Assembly (NCBI RefSeq): GCF_017301735.1
Contig: NZ_CP071090.1
Coordinates: 3,028,001-3,092,000 of the forward strand
Reading direction: 5' to 3'
Length of the DNA: 64,000 nt
Source of the DNA: Pyxidicoccus parkwaysis
Lineage (GTDB): Bacteria > Myxococcota > Myxococcia > Myxococcales > Myxococcaceae
Positions 18,412 through 28,007 of the stretch are shown piece by piece. The position numbers and the translations under genes were made by a program. The number at the start of each line of letters is the position of its first letter. The first letter of the stretch is position 1. Under the pieces are notes generated by a model. It had not been told where the DNA came from. It did not search any database and saw only the letters and a program-made list of their open reading frames with translations.

Positions 18412-19087
18412 GCACTGTCTCGATGACTTCCCCACCGGCCGCGGCGAACTTCTGCCGCACCCGGCGCACGTGGCTGTCGATGGTCCGGTCGCTCACCACC
18501 ACGTCTTCGTAGACGCGCGTCATCAGCTCGTCGCGGGTGAACACCTTGCCGGGCACACGCAACAGCGTGGCGAGCAACTGGAACTCCGTGACGGTGAGCA
18601 CCACCTCCTGCTCGCCCCACCAGGCGCGCCAGCGCTCCGCGTCCATGCGCAGCGCACCTCGCTGCTGCATTCGCGAGGCGGGCGGCTCGGGCTCTGGCGT
18701 TGCGTTCGACGTGGGCCGCGCGCGACGCAGCACCGCCTTCACACGCGCCACCAGTTCGCGCGGGCTGAAGGGCTTGGTGAGGTAGTCGTCGCCGCCCAAT
18801 TCCAGCCCGAGGATGCGGTCCACTTCGTCGTCTCGCGAGGAGAGGAAGACGATGGGCAGCTCGTGCTTGCGGCGGACCTCGCGGCACACGGCGAGCCCAT
18901 CCATCTCCGGCATCATGATGTCGAGGACGATGAGCGCGGGCACGGCGCGCTGCACCTGAGTCAGGGCCGCGCGGCCATCCGAAGCTTCCACGACATGGAA
19001 GCCTCCCTGCTGCTCCAGCGCGAAGCGGACGATTTCCCGCAGGTGCGGATCATCATCGACGACGAGGACGGTGGGACGTTCAGCCAC
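18380..19087 (-). CDS. OmpR-family response regulator
   Basis: 235 residues. The receiver has acidic pair VVDDDP, phospho-acceptor Asp in IVLDIMMPEMDG (near residue 55), the switch Ser in VFLSSRDD and the conserved Lys in LTKPFSPRELVARV. The C-terminal winged helix has recognition-helix pattern VVVSDRTIDSHVRRVRQKF and ends ETVHGLGYRL. A variable linker of about 40 residues separates them. GTG start with a weak ribosome binding site. It is the first gene of the pair and overlaps the kinase by about 32 bases. The likely assignment as CreB rests only on the nearby CreD-like gene. Confidence 0.93.
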   Translation of the reverse strand: MAERPTVLVVDDDPHLREIVRFALEQQGGFHVVEASDGRAALTQVQRAVPALIVLDIMMPEMDGLAVCREVRRKHELPIVFLSSRDDEVDRILGLELGGDDYLTKPFSPRELVARVKAVLRRARPTSNATPEPEPPASRMQQRGALRMDAERWRAWWGEQEVVLTVTEFQLLATLLRVPGKVFTRDELMTRVYEDVVVSDRTIDSHVRRVRQKFAAAGGEVIETVHGLGYRLALP

Positions 19088-19191
19088 GGGCGCGGAGTCT
19101 AGCCTGCGCGGGAGGGCGACCGAAGGGCCTGCGCCTCGACCAGGGCGTTCACTGCATCAGCTCACTGCCTTCACCTCGGTGCGTCCGAAAG

Positions 19192-19219
19192 GGCGGGGTA
19201 CCGCCAGGGGTACCCCGCC
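19192..19219 (-). terminator. terminator of the small membrane peptide gene
   Basis: GGCGGGGTACC and GGTACCCCGCC form a perfect 11-base stem with a six-base loop, starting 11 bases after the TAA of the 31-residue gene. On the minus strand it is followed by CTTTCGG, a weak T-run. Confidence 0.6.
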
Positions 19220-19230
19220 GAGTGCTGCCG

Positions 19231-19326
19231 TTACCACCGCCGCGAACGCCGGCGGGGACGAGGAATCGCCACCGCGGCGGCGAGCAGCAGAATGACTGGA
19301 ATGAACACGAGCATCGTCTGAGCCAT
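19231..19326 (-). CDS. 31-residue single-span membrane peptide
   Basis: Too short for a standard gene call. It reads MAQTMLVFIPVILLLAAAV followed by AIPRPRRRSRRW: one hydrophobic helix of about 17 residues and a strongly basic tail, so N-out/C-in orientation is expected. Support: an excellent ribosome binding site (AAAGGAGG, nine bases before the ATG), a TAA stop, and a perfect 11-base hairpin just after the stop. It stands alone between the response regulator and the hypothetical membrane protein. The form resembles small transporter- or kinase-regulating membrane proteins and type I toxins, but no partner is evident. Confidence 0.6.
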   Translation of the reverse strand: MAQTMLVFIPVILLLAAAVAIPRPRRRSRRW

Positions 19327-19532
19327 CACCGTCGCCCTCCTTTCAGGAAGTCGCGCACTATGGCGCCCCCCTCTGACGTGCCGTCTGGGGCTTTCCTGAA
19401 AACACCGATAAACAGGAACGTGACAGCCGGAGCGGATGCGGGCCGCTCCTTCCTGTTCTCGGTGGGCCTGCCAGGAGTACGACGGGGCCTCGCCCCCATT
19501 GCATGCGGCGGCGCGTGTTCAGCCGGTGACGC

Positions 19533-20366
19533 CTACAGCAGCTCGCGGGTGATGACCTCGGAGCGCTCCTTGTCGTTCCAGGTCACCTTCCGCGTCTCGC
19601 GGCCATTGAAGTACATGGCCTCCTTGTCGCTGAGGAGCTTGCGGATGGTGATGCGGGAGAGGAACTGGCCCTCGTCCAGGCCGTGCGACAGCTCGTAGCG
19701 AGGGACTGTCGCGGGCAGCTCGCCCAGGCGGACGCGAATCTCGCCCACGGTGTCCACGTAGTCCGCCAGGCACTCCAACTGGACCAGCGCGCGCCGCAGC
19801 ACCTTGTCCGTGCGCTTGCTGATGACGCGGTCCCAGAAGAGGTAGCCCGCGCCCAGCGTGGCCGCGCTGGTGAAGAAGATGAAGAAGTTCAGCGCCGGGT
19901 CCAGGAGGCGGTTGCGCGTGAGGCCCTTGTCGTGGGCGGCCTCCTCGAGGATGTCCTTCATGGACTCCACCGCCGTCCGGTGCGCCATCTGCACCCACTC
20001 GCGCGCGTCCTTCTCCGCGCCGAGCAGCAGCCAGCAGAAGCCCAGGTGCAGCGCCGTCAACGAGACGCGCGCCTTGTCGCGCTCCATGCCCAGCGCGTCC
20101 GTGAAGCTGTTGCGCGCGGCCTTGAGCAACTCGAGCTGCTCGTCGCGCGTGCGGTGCGGCTTGAGCGCCGCTTCCAGGTGGATGCGGCCTGCGTGGAAGG
20201 GGCCCTCCTGGAGCGCCTTCACGTCGCGGTGGAGCTGGCGCAGCAGCGTGAGCTGCTCCTCCTGCGTCCCGAGCAGCGCCCTCACCAGCGTCGTCGCGGC
20301 CGCATCCTCCAGCCGCGCGCCCGCCTGTTTGGGCACCGCCGTGACGAGCTCCTCCCACCTGGCCAT
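19533..20366 (-). CDS. hypothetical protein with one internal membrane segment
   Basis: 277 residues, not recognised. The N-terminal two thirds are helical and charged (TQEEQLTLLRQLHRDVKALQ, RDEQLELLKAARNSFTDAL). One hydrophobic segment lies near residue 170 (LNFFIFFTSAATLGAGYLFW), and the C-terminal domain is mixed (VTWNDKERSEVITREL). The layout, a helical cytoplasmic region and one or two membrane spans followed by a soluble domain, resembles effector-like membrane proteins of unknown type. ATG with GGGAG seven bases upstream; the frame is open for 72 codons further up but without a ribosome binding site. It lies downstream of and on the same strand as the peroxidase gene, 107 bases away. 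Confidence 0.7.
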   Translation of the reverse strand: MARWEELVTAVPKQAGARLEDAAATTLVRALLGTQEEQLTLLRQLHRDVKALQEGPFHAGRIHLEAALKPHRTRDEQLELLKAARNSFTDALGMERDKARVSLTALHLGFCWLLLGAEKDAREWVQMAHRTAVESMKDILEEAAHDKGLTRNRLLDPALNFFIFFTSAATLGAGYLFWDRVISKRTDKVLRRALVQLECLADYVDTVGEIRVRLGELPATVPRYELSHGLDEGQFLSRITIRKLLSDKEAMYFNGRETRKVTWNDKERSEVITRELL

Positions 20367-20473
20367 GCGCGGACTCCCATGTGCTGTGGTGACCATGGAT
20401 GCTGTGAAGCCCCCCTGCGACACGAGTCTGCCACAACGTGCGGGAGGTCCAGCATGCACGCCGCGCTTCCACT

Positions 20474-22030
20474 TCACGTCGCCGCACCCAGGGCCGCGAG
20501 GAAGCGCAGCGCTTTCAGACTCGGCATAAAAAAATACCCGCCTCCTCTGGTGGTCACGAAGCGCTGGAGGTCGGCGACGCACTCGCGCACCGGTTGACGG
20601 GGGATGATGAGCCTTCCGCCGCCGTCTCCGGACAGCGGATCCTCCGCGCCTTCCACCCCACGGAGCTGGTCATAATGGACCCAGCTGCGCTGGATGAACT
20701 CGAACTGGCGGCCCAGGCTGGTGTTGAGCGCGAGGAAGAGGAGGCCCTTTCCGCTGGTGTCCTCGTAGCTGAAGCCACGGCGGAGCAGGCGGTGGCGCCG
20801 CGTCACATCCATCGACGTCTGGCGCGAAGGCGGCAGCGAGTCGCGCGGGTTGCAGCGGCGCGCGTGCGCCGTCACCGGGCAGCCGTAGCCGTGCGGATCA
20901 TCGCGCGCGTACAGGAAGCTGTTGTCCACGTCCTTCGGGCCGGTGCGTGATACCGGGGGGGGCTTCGCCTTCTCGCGGAAGAGGAACGGCAGCAGACGGT
21001 GCAGCGGGCAGCGCTTCGCGGGAGCCAGCGGCGAGCCGTTGCGCCAGCGGCCCACCAGCTTCGCGGCCAGCCACTCGCGGCGGTGCTCGGGCGTGCCTTG
21101 CGGCGCGAGGTCGGCGTTGCGCTCCAGGAAGCGCTCGAACTCGCGCACGTCCTGCTCCAGCTTGCGCACCACGAGGTAGCTGCCATTGTGGCCAAGGTCC
21201 TTCCAGCCCGCGTGAGCCGGGCTGTCCCGCAGCTCGTTCGCGACGTCGAGCTCCGCCGGCACGCAGGGAGACAGCGGATAGTCCGCGTACTCGTTGGCGT
21301 GGCCGAGGATGAACTCTCCGCTCTTCACGGGCCGGTCATAGTCGCGAGGGTGCCCGTCGGGCTCGTTGAAGCCCTCGATGCGCGGCTGCGACAGCCCGTC
21401 CAGGAAGCCGAAGTGGTCGCGGAAGTAGCCGGGCGGGTCTTCGGGTCGCTGCTCGCGGTGGCCCTGCTGCACGAAGATTTCTCGCAGCCCCTGCTGGGTC
21501 GCGAGCATCCGGTGGTCGTGGAGCAGGCGCTTCATCCGCTCCTCGTTCGACGCGTAGAGCAGCAGCAGCACATGGAGGTCGCTCTCATTCCGCGTGCCTC
21601 CCAGCTCCCAGCGGTCCGGGTCATTGGCTTCCACGTCGCGCAGGTGCTCGCGCGCGCGGTGGGCCATGCCCTCGCGCAGCTCGAAGGGCAGGGTGGCCAG
21701 CACCTCTTCCGGCAGCCCGAGCGCCGCGAGGCCCTGGGGCGTCAGCGCGAGGTTGACGCGCGAGTATTCCTTCCCGTGCTCGCGCGTGCGGTGGTGATGG
21801 CCACGAGGGTCCGCGGAGGTAATCCCGTCGCGGGCCAGCTCGCCGAGCCATTGGCGGCAGCGCGCCGCGTCCTCGACGCGCAGGAAGAGCAGCGTCAGCT
21901 CGCGCATGTCCCGGTAGCCGTGCAGCAGCAGTGCCTGGATGTCTTCCAGGTCCAAATCAGGCAATGGCTCAGGCGACGGCGTGCTGCTCCGGGGCAAGGT
22001 GCGGATGGAGTCCGGTGGGCTCGAATACAC
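20474..22030 (-). CDS. Dyp-type heme peroxidase
   Basis: 518 residues. Dye-decolorising peroxidase signature FGFLDGLSQP (GxxDG, the distal catalytic Asp) near residue 230, the heme-ligand region CPVTAHARRCNPRD with the proximal His, the RHRLLRRGFSY segment and the C-terminal GGGYFFMPS. It oxidises substrates with hydrogen peroxide through heme. There is no Tat signal, so it is probably cytoplasmic or exported with a partner. GTG was chosen because AGGAGG lies exactly seven bases upstream; it then overlaps the upstream gene by 62 bases, implying coupled translation. The long, Arg-rich form is close to the class C/D-like branch common in myxobacteria. Confidence 0.92.
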   Translation of the reverse strand: MYSSPPDSIRTLPRSSTPSPEPLPDLDLEDIQALLLHGYRDMRELTLLFLRVEDAARCRQWLGELARDGITSADPRGHHHRTREHGKEYSRVNLALTPQGLAALGLPEEVLATLPFELREGMAHRAREHLRDVEANDPDRWELGGTRNESDLHVLLLLYASNEERMKRLLHDHRMLATQQGLREIFVQQGHREQRPEDPPGYFRDHFGFLDGLSQPRIEGFNEPDGHPRDYDRPVKSGEFILGHANEYADYPLSPCVPAELDVANELRDSPAHAGWKDLGHNGSYLVVRKLEQDVREFERFLERNADLAPQGTPEHRREWLAAKLVGRWRNGSPLAPAKRCPLHRLLPFLFREKAKPPPVSRTGPKDVDNSFLYARDDPHGYGCPVTAHARRCNPRDSLPPSRQTSMDVTRRHRLLRRGFSYEDTSGKGLLFLALNTSLGRQFEFIQRSWVHYDQLRGVEGAEDPLSGDGGGRLIIPRQPVRECVADLQRFVTTRGGGYFFMPSLKALRFLAALGAAT

Positions 22031-23561
22031 GGGGCATCCTCCTGGGCTCCCGCCACCGCTCACGGAGGGCGGCGGAGAGCGCGGACAGCGAGTGGCTCAC
22101 GAGGGCCGGGAAGCGCAGCAGCGCCCGGCCGGGATTGCAGGCCCCCCGGGACAGGAACGCGGCGAAGGCGCGCCGCGCGGCCCAGTCCCGCAGCGGCCGG
22201 TCGATGCGCTCGCGTGACAGCAGCTCGCGCAGCCGGAGCGCGTTGTGCAACAGCAGCAGCGAGTGGCGCTGGTACGGGCCGCCATCCAGCGCGGCGCTGT
22301 ACCAGACGCGGGTGGGCACCTCGTGCCCGCGCAGCCAGGCCTTGAAGGGCTCAACGGACAGGCGCAGCTCCCAGCCTCCCCACCATTTGCGTTTGGGGAA
22401 GAAGCCGCGCGTCTTCGCGGGGAAGCCGTCCGTGTGACTCCAGATGAGCTCCAGGAAGGCGCGCACGTCCGTGTGGTCCACGAACGAGTCGATGTACGCC
22501 TCCCAGCTGTCGTCGTAGTTGCTGAGGAAGATGAGGTGCTTCGTCCCGTCTGCCTCCGAGTGCAGGAGCCAGCGCGCGCAGTGGATGGTCTGGATGAGGT
22601 TCAGCCCCACGACGTAGCGGCTCAGGCGTTTGTCCACGCTGGGCAGCGCCACCTCGGCCAGCTTCTTCGCCAGCGGGCCTCCGGTGACGCGCGCCACGTG
22701 CACCATCGGGTTCTGCACCATGGCATCCGTGGGAGGCGGAGGACTGCGCGGCACGCCCAATTCCGGCGAGCACGGGCCCCACACCCTGGGCGGCTCCTTC
22801 GAGCGGCGCAGCCACAGCCCGAAGCGCAGCACGCCCACTTTCGGCAGCGCGCTCACGTAGCGGTGGAAGGGATATGTCAGCGTGGCCACGGCCGCGGCGC
22901 GCCGGGCGGATTCCAGCCGCTTGCTCCAGCCGGCGTCGAACACGGTGGACGAGACGGACAGCGCCACGTCCCGCAGCTCGCGGTGCAGGTGCGGCAGCTC
23001 TCCACGCCCTCCGCGCCAGGGCGTCTCCGCGAGCAGGCGAACCCGCGCGTCGAGATGCTGGTTCACCTCGCGCAGCACGTCCACGGACTCGCGCAGGTCC
23101 TCCGGAGACTCGAAGCGGTATGCGAAGTCCACGTGCCGCGTGGTGGCCTCCACCCGGTGGTTCAGGAGGTACGCCTCCACCGCGTCCGGCTCCGCGAGCC
23201 CCCGCGCGGGGTAGTCGCGGCAGGCCCGGTAGATGTCGTCGAACACCGTGGCGGCGCGAGCCTCGTGCGCGCGCAAGTTCCAGAGCCACGCGACGAAGCC
23301 ATGGAAGAGCCTCCGGTCGAGCTCGCGCGCGTCTTTGTCCTCGCCCGGTACGGTGAAGTCCGCGGCGAAGAGGAGGCGGTAGTCCTTCGTGGCCTCTTCC
23401 GGTGGCGCCAGGTCGATGATGGCCCAGCGTGCGAAGTGCAAGCCGGGCACGCCGGAGAAGAGCGCCGTGCGCAACCGCGCGGCCTCCGTTAGCGAAGTTT
23501 CGAGGTCGACGAGCGCGTCCGGAAGGATGCGCGTGATGACGGTGGCTGTGCCGTGGCGCAT
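21969..23561 (-). CDS. two-repeat hypothetical protein coupled to the Dyp peroxidase
   Basis: 530 residues, no assigned function. Two regions carry the same pattern of an FARW-type strand followed by a strand and a helix: LHFARWAIIDLAP...YRLLFAADFTVP near residue 45, and IHCARWLLHSEADG...HLIFLSNYDDSWEAYIDSF near residue 340. This suggests duplicated ferredoxin-like domains of the type that builds the Dyp/chlorite dismutase superfamily, but without heme ligands. The start codon has GGGGGGA six bases upstream. It overlaps the peroxidase gene by 62 bases, so the products are made together. A cargo, assembly or redox-partner role is inference. Confidence 0.78.
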   Translation of the reverse strand: MRHGTATVITRILPDALVDLETSLTEAARLRTALFSGVPGLHFARWAIIDLAPPEEATKDYRLLFAADFTVPGEDKDARELDRRLFHGFVAWLWNLRAHEARAATVFDDIYRACRDYPARGLAEPDAVEAYLLNHRVEATTRHVDFAYRFESPEDLRESVDVLREVNQHLDARVRLLAETPWRGGRGELPHLHRELRDVALSVSSTVFDAGWSKRLESARRAAAVATLTYPFHRYVSALPKVGVLRFGLWLRRSKEPPRVWGPCSPELGVPRSPPPPTDAMVQNPMVHVARVTGGPLAKKLAEVALPSVDKRLSRYVVGLNLIQTIHCARWLLHSEADGTKHLIFLSNYDDSWEAYIDSFVDHTDVRAFLELIWSHTDGFPAKTRGFFPKRKWWGGWELRLSVEPFKAWLRGHEVPTRVWYSAALDGGPYQRHSLLLLHNALRLRELLSRERIDRPLRDWAARRAFAAFLSRGACNPGRALLRFPALVSHSLSALSAALRERWREPRRMPRVFEPTGLHPHLAPEQHAVA

Positions 23562-23856
23562 GGATGTCCCCCCGCTTCGGGCTCCTCCTGGAGCGAATTC
23601 GCGCGCCCCTGATGTGACGCCGACCGGGGGCGGAGAGAACGGCACGGCGGCGGGGCCGCGCCCGCTCGACCCGCCCCGGGGAACGAGGGCAGACAGGTGT
23701 GGAGATGCCCTGCCCCGGACCCGAGGGTGATGCGAGCCCCCGCGTGAGGGAGGTCGGCCAGGGTGGCCACCAGGCGTTTCCTTGTTGAGCCCGGACACCA
23801 TTCCTAACGTGAACCGGGGTGGCGCCGGGCGCGAGCCGTGCGGGGGGAATTCGGCG

Positions 23857-26800
23857 ATGCCAGATTGGACCGGTGACAACAGAAGAGAGCGCGGGAGCTC
23901 GAGGCCGGGGTACGACCCGGACCTGGAGGCACTCGACCGCGAGGACTTCGAGGACACCTTCCTGCGCAGCGTAGCGCGGGCTTCGGTGCCCCCTCGCCTG
24001 CCCGTGCCCGGCATGCGGTTGGGAGACCGCGATGGCGGGCGCTACGAGGTGCTCGAGGAACTGGGCGGCGGCGCCATGGGACAGGTCTTCCGCGCGAGGG
24101 ACCAGGTGCTGCAGCGACTGGTGGCGCTGAAGTTCCTCATCCCGCACGAGTCCATCGCCGAGGCGCCGATGATTGCCCTCCTGCGGCAGGAGGGGCGGGC
24201 GATTGCCCAACTGGACCACGAGCACATCGTCCGCATCTTCAACGTGGACGTGTGGAGCAGCGAGCCGGGAGAGCCCCCGGTCCCCTTCCTCGTCATGGAG
24301 TGCCTGGAGGGCGAGTCCCTGTCCGCGCTCCTGCGTCGCGGGCGGCCGGGGCCACGCCGGGCCATGGAGATTCTCGACGCGGTGGCCGCGGGACTGGCGC
24401 ACGCGCATGAACACCACATCGTCCACCGCGACCTCAAGCCCAGCAACGTCTTCATCACTCGCAAGGGCAAGGTGAAGATTCTCGACTTCGGCCTCGCGTG
24501 GCTCGCCGCCGCCAGCGCGCCGCCCGACGTGTCGCTGTCCACTGCGGGCACGCCCCCGTACATGTCTCCCGAGCAGTGGCGCGGCGAGGCGCAGGACGCG
24601 CGCACGGACCTGTGGTCCGCGGGCATCCTGCTCTTCGAGATGCTGACCGGCGAGCCGCCGTACACGGGCAGCCCGGAGGAGATTCGCGAGCGGGTGATGT
24701 CACCGGACCCCGCGCCCTCGGTGCGTGAGCGCGTGCCGGCGCTGCCGGAGGCGGTGGACCGGCTGCTGGCCTCGCTGCTGGCGAAGTCGCCGGACGAGCG
24801 GCTCGGCTCGGCGGTGGAGCTGCGCGAGCGCCTGCGGCAGGTGGAGGAGGGACTGGCGCCCCGGCACCGGATGCCGCGCATCGCCGCGCCACAGCGGCGG
24901 CAGGTGACGCTGGTGGCGTGCCGGCTCGCGGACGTGGAGGGGCTGACGGCGCGGCTCGACGCGGAGGACGTGAGCGAGTTGGAGGCGTCCTTCCACCGCA
25001 GTTGCTCCGAGGTCATCCAGGAGCACGGTGGCTCCGTCGTGTTGTGCGTGGGCGAGGAGGTGCTCGGCTGTTTCGGCCACCCGGTGGCGCGCGAGGATGA
25101 CTCGGAGCGCGCGGTGAGCGCGGCGCTGCGCGTGGCCACGGCCCTGGCGCCCGCGCTCCAGGAGTCGCTGTTGCTACCTCCGGGCCGTGAGGTGGCCCTG
25201 CAGGTGGGCATCCACACGGACATGGTGGTGATGGACGGCACGTCCATCCAGGGAGAGGCCCCGCGCATGGTGACGTGGATGGCGCGTCAGGCGGCGCCGG
25301 GCACCGTGTGCATCAGCGACGCCACGCTCGCGCTGGTGCGCGGCGCCTTCATCACCCAGCCCATGGAGCCCATGCGCTTCACCGGCCTGTCCGGCGTGCG
25401 CGACGTGTCACTGCACCAGGTGCTGCGCCCGCGCCGCTCGGCGAGCCGGTTCGACCGCAAGCTGGTGGCGCGTCCGCTCACGCCGTTGGTGGGACGGCGC
25501 GCGGAATTGCAATGCCTGCTGGGCTGGTGGGAGCAGGCGAGGAGCGGGCATGGCGTGTGCGGCCTCATCAGCGGCGAGGCGGGCATGGGCAAGTCGCGCC
25601 TGCTGCGGGAGGTGCGTGAGCGCGTGCCACCCTTCACCGCGCTCCGGCTGCGGTGTCAGTGCTGGCCCCAGGCGAGCACCAGTGCCTTCGCGCCCATCAT
25701 CGATTTGCTGCGCCACCTGCTTCAACTGGACACGCAGGACTCGCCCTCGCAGCACCGCGCGCGGCTGGAGGCGGGGCTGGGCGCGCTCGGCCTGGGGCAC
25801 CAACGCACGTGGGTGTTGTCGGGCCTCGTGGGCCTGTCCGGCGGAGAGGGCGCGCCGCACCTGCGCTACACGCCGGACCGGCTGAAGCAGGAGACGCTGG
25901 AGTCGCTGACGGCCCTGCTGCTGCGACTGGCGGAGGAGCGGCCGGTGCTCGCGGAGGTGGAGGACCTGCACTGGGCGGACCCGTCCACGTTGGAGCTGCT
26001 GGGCGTCCTGCTGGAGCGGCTGCCGAGCGCGCGCACGTGCCTGCTGCTCACGGCGCGCCCCGACTTCCGCCCGCCCTGGCCCGTGAGCTCTCGCATCCAC
26101 CGGCTCACGCTGGAGCGACTGCCGGCCGCCATCGCTGGCGAGCTGGTGCGCAAGGCGGCGGGACGACAGGGGCTGTCCTCGGAGACGGTGGCGCGACTGG
26201 TGGCTCGGACGGACGGCGTCCCCCTCTTCACGGAGGAGCTGACGCGCACCGTGATGGAGCACTCCGACGCGGAAGCCGGGCCTCCGCGCGTGCTGGCCTC
26301 GTCCGTGCCGACGTCGCTGCGCGAGCTGTTGCTCACGCGGTTGGACAGACTGCCCGCGCCGCAGAAGGAGCTGGCCCAGTTGTGCGCCGTGGTGGGGCGC
26401 AGCTTCTCTCACGCGCTGCTGGCCTCGTTGTCGGGCCGGAGCGAGGAGTCGCTGCGCAAGGACCTGGCCGGGCTCGTCGCGGAAGGGCTGTTGCAACCGG
26501 AGGAGAGCACGGAGCCCCGGTTCAGCTTCCGGCACGCGCTCATCCAGGACGCGGCCTCGGACTCCCTGCCGAGGCACCAGCGGCGGCAGTACCACCGGCG
26601 CGTTGCGCGCGTGCTGGCGGAGCAATTCCCCGAGGTGTCCGACGCGCAGCCGGAGCTGCTGGCCTGTCACTACGCGGAGTCGGGACAGGTGGAGGCGGCG
26701 CTGCGCTGGTGGGCCCGCGCTGGCGAGCTGGCCAGCCACCGCTCGGCGAACGTGGAGGCCATGAGCCACTTCCGGCAGGCGGTGGACCTGCTGCGCACGC

Positions 26801-27924
26801 TGCCGCCCACGCGCGAGCGTGCGGGCGAGGAGCTGAAGCTGCTCATCGCGATGTTGCAGCCGCTGGTGCAGGTGCAGGGCTACCACTCGGCCGAGGGCGA
26901 GGAGGTGTACACGCGCGTGCGCGCGCTGATGCGCGAGCTGGAGGAGGACCTGCCCCGGTTGGACCCACCGTACTGGGTGGCGTACGCCTACGCCTTCGCG
27001 CGGGCGCGGTGGGACGAGGCGCACGAGGTGGCGGAGCGGTTGGTGCGCCTGGGCCGCCGTCATGGCCAGAAGGAGTTGCTGGCGCTCGGCTACCGGATGA
27101 TGGCCACCGACTGCTTCACCTGGGGACAGGTGCGCGCCGCGCTGGAGCAGGTGGAGCTGGCGCTCGCGTTCTCCGACTTCGGATTGGAACAGCACCAGGC
27201 GCTCGCGGTGAAGCACTGGGTCAACCCGCGCGTGGCGGCCCTGGCCTACGGGTCGGTGGTGCACGCGGTGGTGGACGCGCCGGAGCGCTCGCGCGAGTAC
27301 GGGCGCCAGGCCCTCCGGCTGTCCATGGACATCGGCCATCCCAACACCACGGCCTTCGCGCTGCTGTACGTGTCGCTCGCGTGTCAGCTGCGCCGAGAGC
27401 CGCGCGAGGCGTTGGAGCTGTGTGACCGCAACATCGCGCTGTCTCGCGAGCACCACTTCCGCCTGTGGCTGGGCTGGGCCTCGCTCATCCGGGGATGGGC
27501 GCAGTCGATGATGGGCAACGCGCGCGAGGGATTGGCGTTCATGGAGTCCGCGCTGGCGCAGTGGCGGCGCTCCGGCTTCGACGCGGGACTGCCGCATGAC
27601 CTAGGCATGCTGGCGGAGATCCACCTCGTCCTCGGGCAGTCGGAGGAGGCGCTGAGCGCGGTGCACGAGGCGCTCGAGCGGGCCGAGTCGACGCGCGAGG
27701 TCTCCTACGAGGCGATGCTGCGAGGGCTGGAAGCAGAGGCCCTGCGAGGCCTGGGGCGCGAGGCGGAGGCGCGTGAGGCCTTCTCACGGGCCCTGCGCGT
27801 GGCGGAGGAGCAGGGCGCGCTGGGCTACGGCAGGTTGGTGCGAGAGCGAAGGGTCGGCCGTCCGCAGGTGGAGATGCCGGTGGTGCCCGGCGCGCAGGCG
27901 GAGGGCCCGGCACCCCACGCGTGA
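23857..27924 (+). CDS. Ser/Thr kinase fused to cyclase-like domain, ATPase and helical repeats
   Basis: 1355-residue signalling protein. Kinase (about 60-325): GGGAMGQVF loop, Lys92 in VALKFL, HRDLKPSN near 190, DFG near 210, APE-like SPEQW. A class III cyclase-like domain follows (about 348-525), with Asp359 kept but Glu400 where a second metal Asp is usual (VGEEVLGCFG), so catalysis is doubtful. The P-loop ATPase (about 545-860) has Walker A GEAGMGKS near 572 and a Walker B-like VLAEVEDLHWADP. The C-terminal 450 residues are TPR-like helical repeats. This is the PknK/AfsR-like architecture common in myxobacteria. ATG preceded by GGGGGG nine bases upstream. It is followed 83 bases later by an ECF sigma gene. 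Confidence 0.92.
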   Translation: MPDWTGDNRRERGSSRPGYDPDLEALDREDFEDTFLRSVARASVPPRLPVPGMRLGDRDGGRYEVLEELGGGAMGQVFRARDQVLQRLVALKFLIPHESIAEAPMIALLRQEGRAIAQLDHEHIVRIFNVDVWSSEPGEPPVPFLVMECLEGESLSALLRRGRPGPRRAMEILDAVAAGLAHAHEHHIVHRDLKPSNVFITRKGKVKILDFGLAWLAAASAPPDVSLSTAGTPPYMSPEQWRGEAQDARTDLWSAGILLFEMLTGEPPYTGSPEEIRERVMSPDPAPSVRERVPALPEAVDRLLASLLAKSPDERLGSAVELRERLRQVEEGLAPRHRMPRIAAPQRRQVTLVACRLADVEGLTARLDAEDVSELEASFHRSCSEVIQEHGGSVVLCVGEEVLGCFGHPVAREDDSERAVSAALRVATALAPALQESLLLPPGREVALQVGIHTDMVVMDGTSIQGEAPRMVTWMARQAAPGTVCISDATLALVRGAFITQPMEPMRFTGLSGVRDVSLHQVLRPRRSASRFDRKLVARPLTPLVGRRAELQCLLGWWEQARSGHGVCGLISGEAGMGKSRLLREVRERVPPFTALRLRCQCWPQASTSAFAPIIDLLRHLLQLDTQDSPSQHRARLEAGLGALGLGHQRTWVLSGLVGLSGGEGAPHLRYTPDRLKQETLESLTALLLRLAEERPVLAEVEDLHWADPSTLELLGVLLERLPSARTCLLLTARPDFRPPWPVSSRIHRLTLERLPAAIAGELVRKAAGRQGLSSETVARLVARTDGVPLFTEELTRTVMEHSDAEAGPPRVLASSVPTSLRELLLTRLDRLPAPQKELAQLCAVVGRSFSHALLASLSGRSEESLRKDLAGLVAEGLLQPEESTEPRFSFRHALIQDAASDSLPRHQRRQYHRRVARVLAEQFPEVSDAQPELLACHYAESGQVEAALRWWARAGELASHRSANVEAMSHFRQAVDLLRTLPPTRERAGEELKLLIAMLQPLVQVQGYHSAEGEEVYTRVRALMRELEEDLPRLDPPYWVAYAYAFARARWDEAHEVAERLVRLGRRHGQKELLALGYRMMATDCFTWGQVRAALEQVELALAFSDFGLEQHQALAVKHWVNPRVAALAYGSVVHAVVDAPERSREYGRQALRLSMDIGHPNTTAFALLYVSLACQLRREPREALELCDRNIALSREHHFRLWLGWASLIRGWAQSMMGNAREGLAFMESALAQWRRSGFDAGLPHDLGMLAEIHLVLGQSEEALSAVHEALERAESTREVSYEAMLRGLEAEALRGLGREAEAREAFSRALRVAEEQGALGYGRLVRERRVGRPQVEMPVVPGAQAEGPAPHA

Positions 27925-28007
27925 AGTGACCGGGCTCGAAGCAATCCACGTCACGTTGCGCGCGAGGGCGCTCATACCGTCCGGGAGCGGAGCAGGAGCG
28001 TGACGAG

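Noticed and set aside
25408..27597. Long minus-strand frame inside the kinase/ATPase gene
   Set aside because: Gln/Arg/His-rich shadow of a coherent multidomain protein.
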